A model generated the notes under the pieces. That model worked only from the letters and a program-made list of their open reading frames with translations, ran no database searches and was not told the DNA's origin. From Limnohabitans sp. Rim8 (GTDB lineage Bacteria > Pseudomonadota > Gammaproteobacteria > Burkholderiales > Burkholderiaceae_C): 12,878 nt of DNA. The DNA is taken from assembly GCA_945877725.1 (NCBI GenBank), contig CAMDXR010000051.1:1-12878 (forward strand), given 5' to 3'. The position numbers were made by a program, and so were the translations under genes. The stretch's first letter is position 1. Each line of letters begins with the position of its first letter. Below are positions 1 through 6,385 of the stretch, in pieces.

Positions 1-252
1 GTATCTGCGCTTGGCATGAAACATCAAGGCGTCGTTGCGTTCAACTTTCTGACCAAACAGGCCGGTGGTCATGAGCAGTTCGGTGGCGTTGTCGGGCGTC
101 TCTTGAACGGTGCTGCCATTGTCACGAAGCCAGTTGAGAACCGCGTCGGTGGCCAGTTTCAGGGACGGGGTCATTGCTTGCGGTAAAAAAGCCACCGTCA
201 TGGGGCGAATCCAAGCATGCGTTTGATAAATTTCTGGCAGTGTATTGAGCAT
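1..252 (-). CDS. Unrecognised protein, N-terminal 84 residues (runs off left edge)
   Basis: An open frame on the minus strand begins with ATG at 252 and stays open to the first base of the window, so only the first 84 residues are visible. It starts MLNTLPEIYQTHAWIRPM and ends at the edge with NDALMFHAKRRY. Codon use resembles the neighbouring genes (GCC, GGC, CTG, ACC), which supports real coding. There is no signal peptide or strongly hydrophobic segment; the visible part looks like a soluble alpha/beta protein. I do not recognise the family and assign no function. No Shine-Dalgarno sequence precedes the ATG (the bases before it are A/T only). In-frame ATGs at residues 18 and 27 also lack one, so 252 is kept because the reading frame is good from there. 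The gene is preceded by an exceptionally AT-rich gap that probably holds its promoter. Confidence 0.6.
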   Translation of the reverse strand, partial: MLNTLPEIYQTHAWIRPMTVAFLPQAMTPSLKLATDAVLNWLRDNGSTVQETPDNATELLMTTGLFGQKVERNDALMFHAKRRY

Positions 253-637
253 ATTTTTAAATTAATACAAAAAAATACTTTAAGTGTCTTTAAACATTGT
301 ATTTTAGTATTTTTAAAAATAAACTATATTTTTGTAGTAGTGAGCCTTTTTTAGATTTAGTTAGCAATTTCTGATTTGCGTGTACCCATCCATGCACAGT
401 TGAATGTTGGGGTATTTAAGTAAATTAATACTTTAATGTTATTTAAATTGTGTAATCGACGTGCTCAGCGAAAATCAAAGAAAAAACGTGAGCAAAACAA
501 TCAGTAAACCCGCCAGGAACCCATGAAGAACTCATGAGGAGATTGATAGGGCAACGCTAACCCGAGCATGGCCCTTGTTTGTCAGGCAGGCTTTAGCCCG
601 TTTTCAGGGCACAGGGAAATGCTGAGCTGAGGGCGGC
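253..637. other. Intergenic gap with AT-rich island and repeated TAAATTAATAC motif
   Basis: No gene is visible on either strand in these 385 bases. Positions 251-360 hold only about 18 G/C in 110 bases (about 16 percent), far below the flanking genes. An 11-base motif TAAATTAATAC occurs at 258-268 and again at 421-431, and AATACTTTAA occurs at 274-283 and 427-436. The second copy merges both into one run. This is the upstream region of the partial minus-strand gene, so it may be a promoter or regulator-binding region. Several A/T-only hexamers resemble -10 boxes (for example TACAAT on minus) but none has a matching -35. The right part (480-637) lies behind the hemH stop and is of ordinary composition; I see no convincing terminator there. 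Confidence 0.5.
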
Positions 638-1738
638 TCAGGCTTTTGCGCCATGTGCCAAAGCCCTTGCGCGGCTTTCAGCCAAGGCTTTGGGGTCGGG
701 GGCTGTCAGTTGCCAGCCTTGCATGTGGTCCAAGCTGATGGCTGCCAGGGCCTCTATCCAGACGGGGTGGTTGTTCAGGCAAGGAACATAACTGAAACTC
801 TCGCCGCCAGCATGAATAAATGCCTCCTGGGCTTCTTGTTGAATTTCTTCAAGGGTTTCTAGGCAGTCGCTGGTAAAGCCGGGGCAGATCACATCCACCT
901 TTTTAACCCCTTGGCCCGCCATCGCCACCAAAGTGGGTTCGGTGTACGGCTCCAGCCACTTGGCTTTGCCGAAGCGGGACTGAAAGGTCAGCTTGTATTG
1001 GTCTTTGCTCAAGCCGAGGGCCTCGGCCAACAAGCGGCCGGTTTTCATGCATTCACAGTGATAGGGGTCGCCAAGTTGCAGGGTGCGCTCTGGGACACCA
1101 TGAAAACTCATCACCAATTGCTCGGCCTGGCCGTTTTTAGCCCAATGCTCGCGCACGGTTTGGGCCAAGGCCTGGATGTAACGCGGGTCGTCGTGGTAGC
1201 GGTTGACGAAGCGCATTTCTGGAATCAAGCGGGTTTTCAGTCCCCAGCGGTACACAGCATCAAAAACACTGGCTGTGGTGGTGCCGCTGTATTGGGGATA
1301 GGCGGGCACGATCAGAACGCGCTGCACACCTTCGGCTTTCAGAGCGCTCAATTGCGCCGCAACTGAGGGTTGTCCATAGCGCATGGCATAGCGCACCGAC
1401 ACGCTGTGGCCGCGCTGCTGCATGGCCGCATCCAGCGATTGGGCTTGCAACTCGGTGAAAGCTTTCAGTGGGGAGCCTTGCTCGGTCCAGATGCTGGCGT
1501 ATTTGGCCGCCGATTTGGCGGGACGCACGCGCAAGATGATCCCGTGCAGGATCAGCCACCAGATGGGTTTGGGGATTTCGACCACACGGCTGTCACCCAA
1601 AAATTCGGCCAGATAGGTGCGCAGCGCAGGGGCAGTGGGGGCACTGGGTGTGCCCAAATTGCAATAAAGGATCGCCGTGCGAGCCGCTGGGCCGGAGGGG
1701 GGTCCGTGCTGAAAGGGGGGTTCTTGTTGAAATGCCAT
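638..1738 (-). CDS. hemH: Ferrochelatase
   Basis: Inserts Fe2+ into protoporphyrin IX, the last step of protoheme synthesis, at the cytoplasmic face of the membrane. The 366 residues match the usual bacterial length plus a proline-rich N-terminal tail and a short C-terminal tail. Family motifs occur in order: NLGTP near residue 27, FLGDSRVVEIPKP near 46-58, the YPQYSGTTTAS segment near 147-157, SFHGVPERT with the catalytic His at 213, FQSRFGKAKWLEPYTEPTL near 252-270, and CPGFTSDCLETLEEI with the conserved Glu at 294. The start at 1738 is supported by a GGGAG ribosome site (plus positions 1747-1751) eight bases upstream. Divergent from the HAD phosphatase with nearly touching start codons, so its promoter must lie inside that gene. 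The N-terminal tail is encoded by two G6 tracts (plus strand) giving the PP pairs. No iron-sulfur cysteine cluster is seen at the C terminus. Confidence 0.97.
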   Translation of the reverse strand: MAFQQEPPFQHGPPSGPAARTAILYCNLGTPSAPTAPALRTYLAEFLGDSRVVEIPKPIWWLILHGIILRVRPAKSAAKYASIWTEQGSPLKAFTELQAQSLDAAMQQRGHSVSVRYAMRYGQPSVAAQLSALKAEGVQRVLIVPAYPQYSGTTTASVFDAVYRWGLKTRLIPEMRFVNRYHDDPRYIQALAQTVREHWAKNGQAEQLVMSFHGVPERTLQLGDPYHCECMKTGRLLAEALGLSKDQYKLTFQSRFGKAKWLEPYTEPTLVAMAGQGVKKVDVICPGFTSDCLETLEEIQQEAQEAFIHAGGESFSYVPCLNNHPVWIEALAAISLDHMQGWQLTAPDPKALAESRARALAHGAKA

Positions 1739-1757
1739 GCGTTATTCTCCCACCACC

Positions 1758-2462
1758 ATGATTGACATTTCCCGAATCAAAGCCATTACCCTCGATCTTG
1801 ACGACACTTTGTGGCCCGTCTGGCCGACCATTCACCGTGCCGAGCAGGTTTTAACCGACTGGCTGGCCCACCACGCCCCGGCAACAGAGGCGCTGGCCAG
1901 CCAACCGAGGGTTAAAAATGCCGTGCGCGCCGAGATCAATGCCCGCCACGCCGATCAAGCGCACGACTTGTCATTTTTAAGGCTCCAGTCGATCCGTGCC
2001 TTGTTAAGGCAAGCCGGAGACCCCGAACACCTGGCCGAACCCGCATTTGAGGTGTTTTTTGCCGAGCGCCAACGGGTTGATTTGTATGACGATGCACTGC
2101 CCGCACTGGCCTTTTGGAGTCATCGCTATCCGGTGGTGGCGCTGTCCAATGGCAATGCCGATGTGCATCGGGTGGGCATTGGGCAACACTTTCATGCCAG
2201 CGTCAGCGCCCAATCGTTGGGGGTGGCCAAGCCGGATGTGCGGATTTTTGAGGCCGCAGCCCAAGCGGCCGGGGTGGCCCCGCATGAGGTGCTGCATATT
2301 GGTGACGATGCCCACATGGACTGCGTGGGCGGGTTGGCCGCAGGCATGCAAGTGGCATGGATCAACCGAGAGGGGCACGCTTGGGGCCACGGTGAAAACC
2401 GTCCGCATTTGGAAGTCCAAGACTTGCGGGCTATTTGTGCGTGCTGGCCAGAGTTTTCATAA
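1758..2462 (+). CDS. HAD-superfamily hydrolase, YigB-like (probable FMN/pyridoxal-phosphate-type phosphatase)
   Basis: A cytoplasmic phosphatase of the haloacid dehalogenase superfamily, about 234 residues. Motif I is TLDLDDTLWP, with nucleophile Asp13 and acid/base Asp15. Motif II is VALSNGNADV, motif III the Lys in GVAKPDVRIFE, and motif IV HIGDDAHMD with the metal-binding Asp pair. An alpha-helical cap lies between motifs I and II. The SNGNADV stretch, the following GIGQHF and the C-terminal HLEVQDLRAI closely resemble E. coli YigB, which dephosphorylates FMN and related small phosphates; that substrate is inferred from similarity only. A longer frame starts at ATG 1737, overlapping the hemH start codon. 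I chose ATG 1758 because homology begins at once after it, but neither start has a clear Shine-Dalgarno sequence. The GST gene follows after 51 bases and may be co-transcribed. Confidence 0.9.
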   Translation: MIDISRIKAITLDLDDTLWPVWPTIHRAEQVLTDWLAHHAPATEALASQPRVKNAVRAEINARHADQAHDLSFLRLQSIRALLRQAGDPEHLAEPAFEVFFAERQRVDLYDDALPALAFWSHRYPVVALSNGNADVHRVGIGQHFHASVSAQSLGVAKPDVRIFEAAAQAAGVAPHEVLHIGDDAHMDCVGGLAAGMQVAWINREGHAWGHGENRPHLEVQDLRAICACWPEFS

Positions 2463-2513
2463 ATCCAGCGGCATTTGAGCTGCACAATCTGACAAAACTT
2501 TGAGGAAAAATGG

Positions 2514-3164
2514 ATGACTCTGAAAATTTACGGCATGGGTCCCTCCCGTGCCGCTCGCCCTCTTTGGGCCGCCTTGGAACTGGGCACTCCCTTTGAGCAC
2601 ATCGCCATGCCCTATACCGGCGGGGCCACCCGGACCCCCGATTTTTTGGCCCTTAACCCGAACGGACACATTCCCGTGGTGGTGGATGAACGGCCAGAGG
2701 GTGCCGTCACGGTTTGGGAAAGTATGGCGTGCGCCCTCTACATTGCGCGCATCCATGGCCAGCCCGATGGCCAATCTATCTCGCCAGCCAATGCCCGCGA
2801 AGAGGCCGAAGCTTTGCGCTGGAGCTTCTGGGCGGTGACCGAATTGGAAAAAGACGCGCTGACCGTGCTGATGCACCGCATGGCCATGCCCGCAGACCAG
2901 CGTAAGCCTGATTTGGCAGAGCAAGCCGAAAACCGCTTGAAGGTGCCGCTGACCGTTTTGGAGCAACACCTGATGGCCCAAAACGCCCGGGGAGAGCGCT
3001 ATCTTGCCGCGAACAGGTTCACTGTGGCGGATGTATGCGTGGCGAGTGTGGCCGGATGGATTCTGCCGGCTGCGGGTTTGTTGCAGAACTATCCGGCCCT
3101 GCAAGCATGGTTGAGTCTTTGCCTGGGACGACCCGCGTACAAGCAGGCGCGGGGCATGAAGTGA
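2514..3164 (+). CDS. Glutathione S-transferase family protein
   Basis: A 216-residue soluble GST-fold protein. The N-terminal thioredoxin-like domain covers residues 1-80: a MTLKIYG beta strand, GPSRAARPLW with Ser11 at the likely glutathione-activating position, the cis-proline in GHIPVVVD (Pro54), and the glutathione-contacting ESMA (Glu69-Ser70). The C-terminal all-helical domain holds FTVADVCVASV near residues 163-173, the family's N-capping Asp motif. Length is typical. The start is fixed by a GAGG site at 2502-2505, eight bases before ATG 2514; an overlapping ATG at 2510 is out of frame. It follows the HAD gene by 51 bases and converges on hpnD with a 24-base gap. The exact class and substrate cannot be read from the sequence; detoxification or stress roles are general family knowledge. 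Confidence 0.93.
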   Translation: MTLKIYGMGPSRAARPLWAALELGTPFEHIAMPYTGGATRTPDFLALNPNGHIPVVVDERPEGAVTVWESMACALYIARIHGQPDGQSISPANAREEAEALRWSFWAVTELEKDALTVLMHRMAMPADQRKPDLAEQAENRLKVPLTVLEQHLMAQNARGERYLAANRFTVADVCVASVAGWILPAAGLLQNYPALQAWLSLCLGRPAYKQARGMK

Positions 3165-3188
3165 TTCAGCTCTGGCGAGATTGAACCT

Positions 3189-4028
3189 TTAAAACCGCCC
3201 CAGCGCCTGCATCTTCCAAGCCAGCCACAGCTTGCGCAGTGGCGTAAGCGCAATACGCTGGTGCAGCACCTGAAAGCCTGAGGCTTCGATTTCGCGCAGC
3301 AGGGTGCGGTAAATGCTGGCCATCATGAGGCCCGGTTTTTGGGCGCGGTGGTCTGCGGTTGGCAGCAGTGCCAAGGCTTCGTCGTACAAGGCGTGGGCCC
3401 GCTCGGTCTGAAACTTCATCAGCGCCGAGAAGCGTTCCGAGTAGTTGCGCTGAAGCAGGTCTTGGGCTTTCACATCAAAACGTTGCTGTTCGTCTAGGGG
3501 CAGGTAAATGCGTCCACGCAGGGCATCCTCGCCGACATCCCGGATGATGTTGGTCATCTGGAAGGCCAACCCGAGTTTGTGGGCATAAAGGGTGGTGGCT
3601 TCGTCGGTCTGCCCAAAAATCCGGGCCGCCACTTCGCCCACCACACCCGCCACCAAATGGCAGTATTTCGTCAGGCCCGGAAAGTCGAGGTAGCGGGTTT
3701 GGTTCAGGTCCATTTGGCAGCCTTCAATGACGGCCCTAAGGTGCCTGCTTTCAATGCCAAAAGCCGGGGCCAGTGGCATCAGGGCATGCATCACGGGGTG
3801 GCTGGCTTGGCCTGCAAACGCTTGGGTAACTTCCTTTTGCCACCAGCCCAATTTGGCGGCTGCGACGCTGGGGTCGCTGATTTCGTCAACCACGTCGTCC
3901 ACTTCCCGGCAAAACGCATAAAAAGCCGTGATGGCGGCACGCCGTTCGGTCGGCAAAAACAAAAAGGCGTAATAGAAGCTGCTGCCTGAGGCGGCGGCTT
4001 TTTGTTGAACGTAGTCTTGCGGGGTCAT
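3189..4028 (-). CDS. hpnD: Presqualene diphosphate synthase HpnD (squalene/phytoene synthase family)
   Basis: Condenses two farnesyl diphosphates head to head to presqualene diphosphate, the first committed step of bacterial squalene and hopanoid synthesis. The 279 residues match HpnD length. Diagnostic features are the start MTPQDYVQQKAAASGSSFYY, the first Asp motif REVDDVVDE (Asp44, Asp48) that binds Mg2+/diphosphate, CQMDLNQTRYLDF near 104-116, CHLVAGVVGEVAARIFG near 123-139, and the second Asp motif NIIRDVGED (Asp164, Asp168) followed by RGRIYLPLDE. A GTG at 4046 would add six residues; I prefer ATG 4028 because family members begin at this MTP. Neither start has a good ribosome site. It lies 40 bases downstream of the squalene-synthase-like gene on the same strand, almost surely in one operon. 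It converges on the GST gene with no visible terminator between them. Confidence 0.9.
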   Translation of the reverse strand: MTPQDYVQQKAAASGSSFYYAFLFLPTERRAAITAFYAFCREVDDVVDEISDPSVAAAKLGWWQKEVTQAFAGQASHPVMHALMPLAPAFGIESRHLRAVIEGCQMDLNQTRYLDFPGLTKYCHLVAGVVGEVAARIFGQTDEATTLYAHKLGLAFQMTNIIRDVGEDALRGRIYLPLDEQQRFDVKAQDLLQRNYSERFSALMKFQTERAHALYDEALALLPTADHRAQKPGLMMASIYRTLLREIEASGFQVLHQRIALTPLRKLWLAWKMQALGRF

Positions 4029-4068
4029 GGGCGCTGATTTTCGCACCCAAATCAGTCAATCAAGTCTG

Positions 4069-5100
4069 TTAATGGACCGACATTTTTTCGAATTGCCGGG
4101 TCAATGAAGCTGCCGATCCTAGGCCCAGGGCAATTTGCCACATCATCCAGCGCATTTCATGTCGGGGCATTTTGATCCGTTGGGTCAAAGCGGCGGGCCC
4201 GGTTTGCCTGAGCAGCGCCACGGTGCGTGCCCCAATGAGCGCAGGCAAGGCACTGGCCAAGCGCAACCGCAAGGGTTTCAAGGCGGTGGCATAGCGCATG
4301 CCACCGGCCAATTGAGTCTGGGTGTGGTCCAGCCACTCTGAAAACAAAGGCTCAAATGACTTCAAAGTGGCCGGACTGTGGGCAGCGTTTTCGCTCGCGG
4401 CCTCGGCCAATTGTTGGGGAGTCAAGCCAAAGCGGGTCAGGTTTTCGATGGGAAAGTAACAACGCCCCGCCGCCAGATCGGTGCCCGCATCGCGCAATAT
4501 GTTCAGCCGTTGCAGGCCTTTTCCATATTCCCGCCCAATTTGCATCATCTCGGCTTGTGGCAAGTGAGCATGGCCGGGGAGGTGACGTGTGCACAGCTCG
4601 GTCCAAAATTCACCGACAGAACCCGCCACGCACCAGGTGTAGTCTTCAAGTTCAGCTTGCGTATTCAGGGCGTTCAGCCCGGGGCCAAAGCGTGTCATGT
4701 CCCCTTGCTGACCTCGGGTAATGTGTCCCAGCACTTGGCGCACGCTGGCTTGGTCGGCTTCGTCCAGGGCCTGGATCAGAGGAAGGCATTGGGGCAGTGC
4801 TTGCATGAGGGCGCGTTCATGCGGGTCGGTTTGTTGCGCAGCGAAGGCTTGGCTGAGTCGGCTGATCTCTTGGGTTTGGGCTGTGTCCTGTGCGGGCGTG
4901 GCGATGACCTGGGTCATGAGATTGAGCAATACCCGTCTTTCGTTCAGGTCCAGCGCAGCGGTGTCCGCCACGGTATCGGTGGCTCTGGCCAGCAGATAGC
5001 CTATGGCCACTGGGGCTTGCAAAGTGCTTGGCAACAGGCGGATGGACAGGTCAAACGAGCGTGACACGTCGCGCAGGATTTTCCTTTGACCAGGGCTCAT
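4069..5100 (-). CDS. Squalene-synthase-like (farnesyl-diphosphate farnesyltransferase type) enzyme
   Basis: A trans-isoprenyl diphosphate synthase of the squalene/phytoene synthase superfamily, about 343 residues from ATG 5100. It shows RKILRDVSRSFDLSIRLLP near the N terminus, a first Asp motif ATDTVADT (Asp42, Asp46 from this start), YTWCVAGSVGEFW near 164-176, and a second Asp motif RLNILRDAGTD (Asp204, Asp208) followed by AAGRCYFP. The SRSF...IRLLP opening and ILRDAGTD resemble eukaryote-type squalene synthase more than HpnC, which typically opens with an ASLLLP...RFARSADDIADE pattern. The first motif has VAD where classic squalene synthases have VEDD. The frame extends to ATG 5181, with another ATG at 5124; the added codons (AGA, TTA twice) look non-coding and overlap the divergent promoter, so 5100 is preferred. 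No start has a clear ribosome site. Phytoene-type activity cannot be excluded. Confidence 0.8.
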   Translation of the reverse strand: MSPGQRKILRDVSRSFDLSIRLLPSTLQAPVAIGYLLARATDTVADTAALDLNERRVLLNLMTQVIATPAQDTAQTQEISRLSQAFAAQQTDPHERALMQALPQCLPLIQALDEADQASVRQVLGHITRGQQGDMTRFGPGLNALNTQAELEDYTWCVAGSVGEFWTELCTRHLPGHAHLPQAEMMQIGREYGKGLQRLNILRDAGTDLAAGRCYFPIENLTRFGLTPQQLAEAASENAAHSPATLKSFEPLFSEWLDHTQTQLAGGMRYATALKPLRLRLASALPALIGARTVALLRQTGPAALTQRIKMPRHEMRWMMWQIALGLGSAASLTRQFEKMSVH

Positions 5101-5110
5101 TACTACGTTT

Positions 5111-5118
5111 GGGGGGGG
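5111..5118. repeat. G8 homopolymer tract at the start region of the squalene-synthase-like gene
   Basis: Eight consecutive G on the plus strand (C8 on the coding strand). With the 5100 start it lies in the untranslated leader eleven bases before the ATG. With the 5124 or 5181 start it lies inside the coding sequence as three proline codons, where gain or loss of one base would break the frame. Tracts of this length can slip during replication, but slippage here is unproven. Confidence 0.7.
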
Positions 5119-5162
5119 CTTCATCAATTGGGTTTTTAAGCAGGGTGTTAATCTATTGTCGC

Positions 5163-5190
5163 TTGACACGTTGGGTGACATTCATAAAAT
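5163..5190 (+). promoter_or_regulatory. Sigma70-type promoter of the RND efflux operon
   Basis: A perfect -35 TTGACA at 5163-5168 and a -10 TAAAAT at 5185-5190 (one mismatch to TATAAT) are separated by 16 bases. Transcription would begin near 5197, giving a leader of about 30 bases before the adaptor ATG at 5227. The -10 box overlaps the longest possible start of the divergent squalene-synthase-like frame (5181), which argues for a later start of that gene. Confidence 0.7.
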
Positions 5191-5226
5191 TACTAACCAG
5201 TCGGTCATTATTTTCCTGGGATCTCC

Positions 5227-6381
5227 ATGTTTTTTTGTTTCTCGCTCGCCGCACGGCGAGTTTTCTGTTTTTGCACGTTCCTGGTTGTCCTTATTGGTTT
5301 ATCTGCGTGTTCTAAAACAGAAGTACCCAAAGAGCCTTTGCGCGCGGTGAAGTTGCTGACGGTGTCGGGCACTGCCATGAACATTGAGGGCGAATATTCG
5401 GCCGAAGTCCGCGCTCGTGTGGAGTCTCGTTTGGGCTTTCAGGTGGGGGGCAAGTTGGTGCAACGCCAGGCGGATCAGGGGCAGCGGGTTGTCTCAGGGC
5501 AATTGTTGGCTCAAATTGACGCCAATGATTACCAACTGGCGCTTCAGGCAGCCAGGGCCTTGGTGAGTGCAGCGCAAAGCCAGCGTGATTTGGCAGAGGC
5601 AGACTTCAAGCGTTTTGAAACCCTGAAAAGCCAGAACTTCATCAGCTCAGCTGAGCTGGAGCGACGCGAAGCCACCCTTAAAGCAGCCGATGCATCCCTG
5701 AATCAGGCCAAGGCACAAGCCCAAGTTCAAAGCAATCAAGCGGGCTATGCCCGATTGCTGGCGACCCACGCAGGGGTGATCACGGCCGTCGAAGCCGAAG
5801 TGGGGCAGGTTCTTTCAGCGGGGCAGCCGGTCTTTAAATTAGCGCATGAGGGGCCGAGAGACGCCGTATTTGCTGTGTCCGAGGCTGTCGCCATGGCCCT
5901 TCAAGTGGGGCAGCCGATGCAAGCTAAATTGGCCAGTAGCGGTCAAGTATTCAAAGGCAAGGTGCGTGAACTGGCGGCAAGCGCCGATCCGATCACGCGC
6001 ACTTATGCCGTGAAGCTGGCGCTGGAGGGTTCGGATCGTTTGCCATTGGGGGCCACTTTGCATGTTTTGGCGGCCAATTTGAAAGGCAGTCAGCCCGACG
6101 TGATCAAGTTACCAACCAGTGCACTTCTCAAGGAAGGGCAGACCACGGTGGTCTGGGTGCTTGATGAATCCAGCATGACTGTCCAGACCCAAGTGGTGCA
6201 ACTGGGACCTTTGGACGGCAATGAGGTGGTCATCGTCTCGGGTTTAAAGCCTGGGCAGAAGGTGGTGAGCGCAGGTGTTCATGTGCTCACTGCAGGGCAA
6301 AAAGTCTCTGTTTATCGAGCCGCAGACGCCCAAGCCCCTGCGTCGCCCACAGCTGTGCCGACTTTGTCTGGCCAACGGTGA
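5227..6381 (+). CDS. RND efflux periplasmic adaptor subunit (membrane fusion lipoprotein)
   Basis: Links an inner-membrane RND pump to an outer-membrane channel. The 384 residues begin with a signal sequence (RR near 10-11, hydrophobic 12-25) ending in the lipobox LSAC, with Cys28 the predicted lipidated residue and Ser at +2. The first half of the lipoyl/barrel-sandwich domain is near 70-98 (GFQVGGKLVQR through LLAQID). An alpha-helical hairpin rich in Ala, Gln and Glu covers about 100-168, and the second lipoyl half near 173-196 includes GVITAVEAEVGQVLSAGQPV. A beta-barrel and membrane-proximal domain follow, ending in an Ala/Pro-rich tail. This is the AcrA/MexA-type order. The start at 5227 sits about 30 bases after a strong promoter; the ribosome site (TGGGAT) is weak. 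The pump gene starts four bases after its stop. The N-terminal region with several Phe and Cys residues is unusual for a signal peptide. Substrate unknown. Confidence 0.93.
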   Translation: MFFCFSLAARRVFCFCTFLVVLIGLSACSKTEVPKEPLRAVKLLTVSGTAMNIEGEYSAEVRARVESRLGFQVGGKLVQRQADQGQRVVSGQLLAQIDANDYQLALQAARALVSAAQSQRDLAEADFKRFETLKSQNFISSAELERREATLKAADASLNQAKAQAQVQSNQAGYARLLATHAGVITAVEAEVGQVLSAGQPVFKLAHEGPRDAVFAVSEAVAMALQVGQPMQAKLASSGQVFKGKVRELAASADPITRTYAVKLALEGSDRLPLGATLHVLAANLKGSQPDVIKLPTSALLKEGQTTVVWVLDESSMTVQTQVVQLGPLDGNEVVIVSGLKPGQKVVSAGVHVLTAGQKVSVYRAADAQAPASPTAVPTLSGQR

Positions 6382-6385
6382 TGCC

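Noticed and set aside
253..480. Mobile-element or phage remnant in the AT-rich gap
   Set aside because: No transposase fragment, terminal inverted repeats or target-site duplication is visible; low GC alone is not enough.
548..575. Possible hemH terminator (AGGGC/GCCCT stem)
   Set aside because: Only five pairs, and no T-rich tail in the hemH direction.
2457..3104. Minus-strand frame (215 residues) opposite the GST gene
   Set aside because: It is a shadow of a well-supported GST; composition (many His, Gly, Arg) is typical of antisense translation.
5101..5181. Longer start of the squalene-synthase-like gene at 5181
   Set aside because: The extra 27 codons include rare AGA and TTA codons, lack a ribosome site and overlap the -10 of the divergent promoter. 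It is kept only as an alternative.
6275..6385. N-terminal extension of the RND pump from a GTG at 6275
   Set aside because: The added 37 residues overlap the adaptor gene and show no RND similarity; homology starts at ATG 6386.
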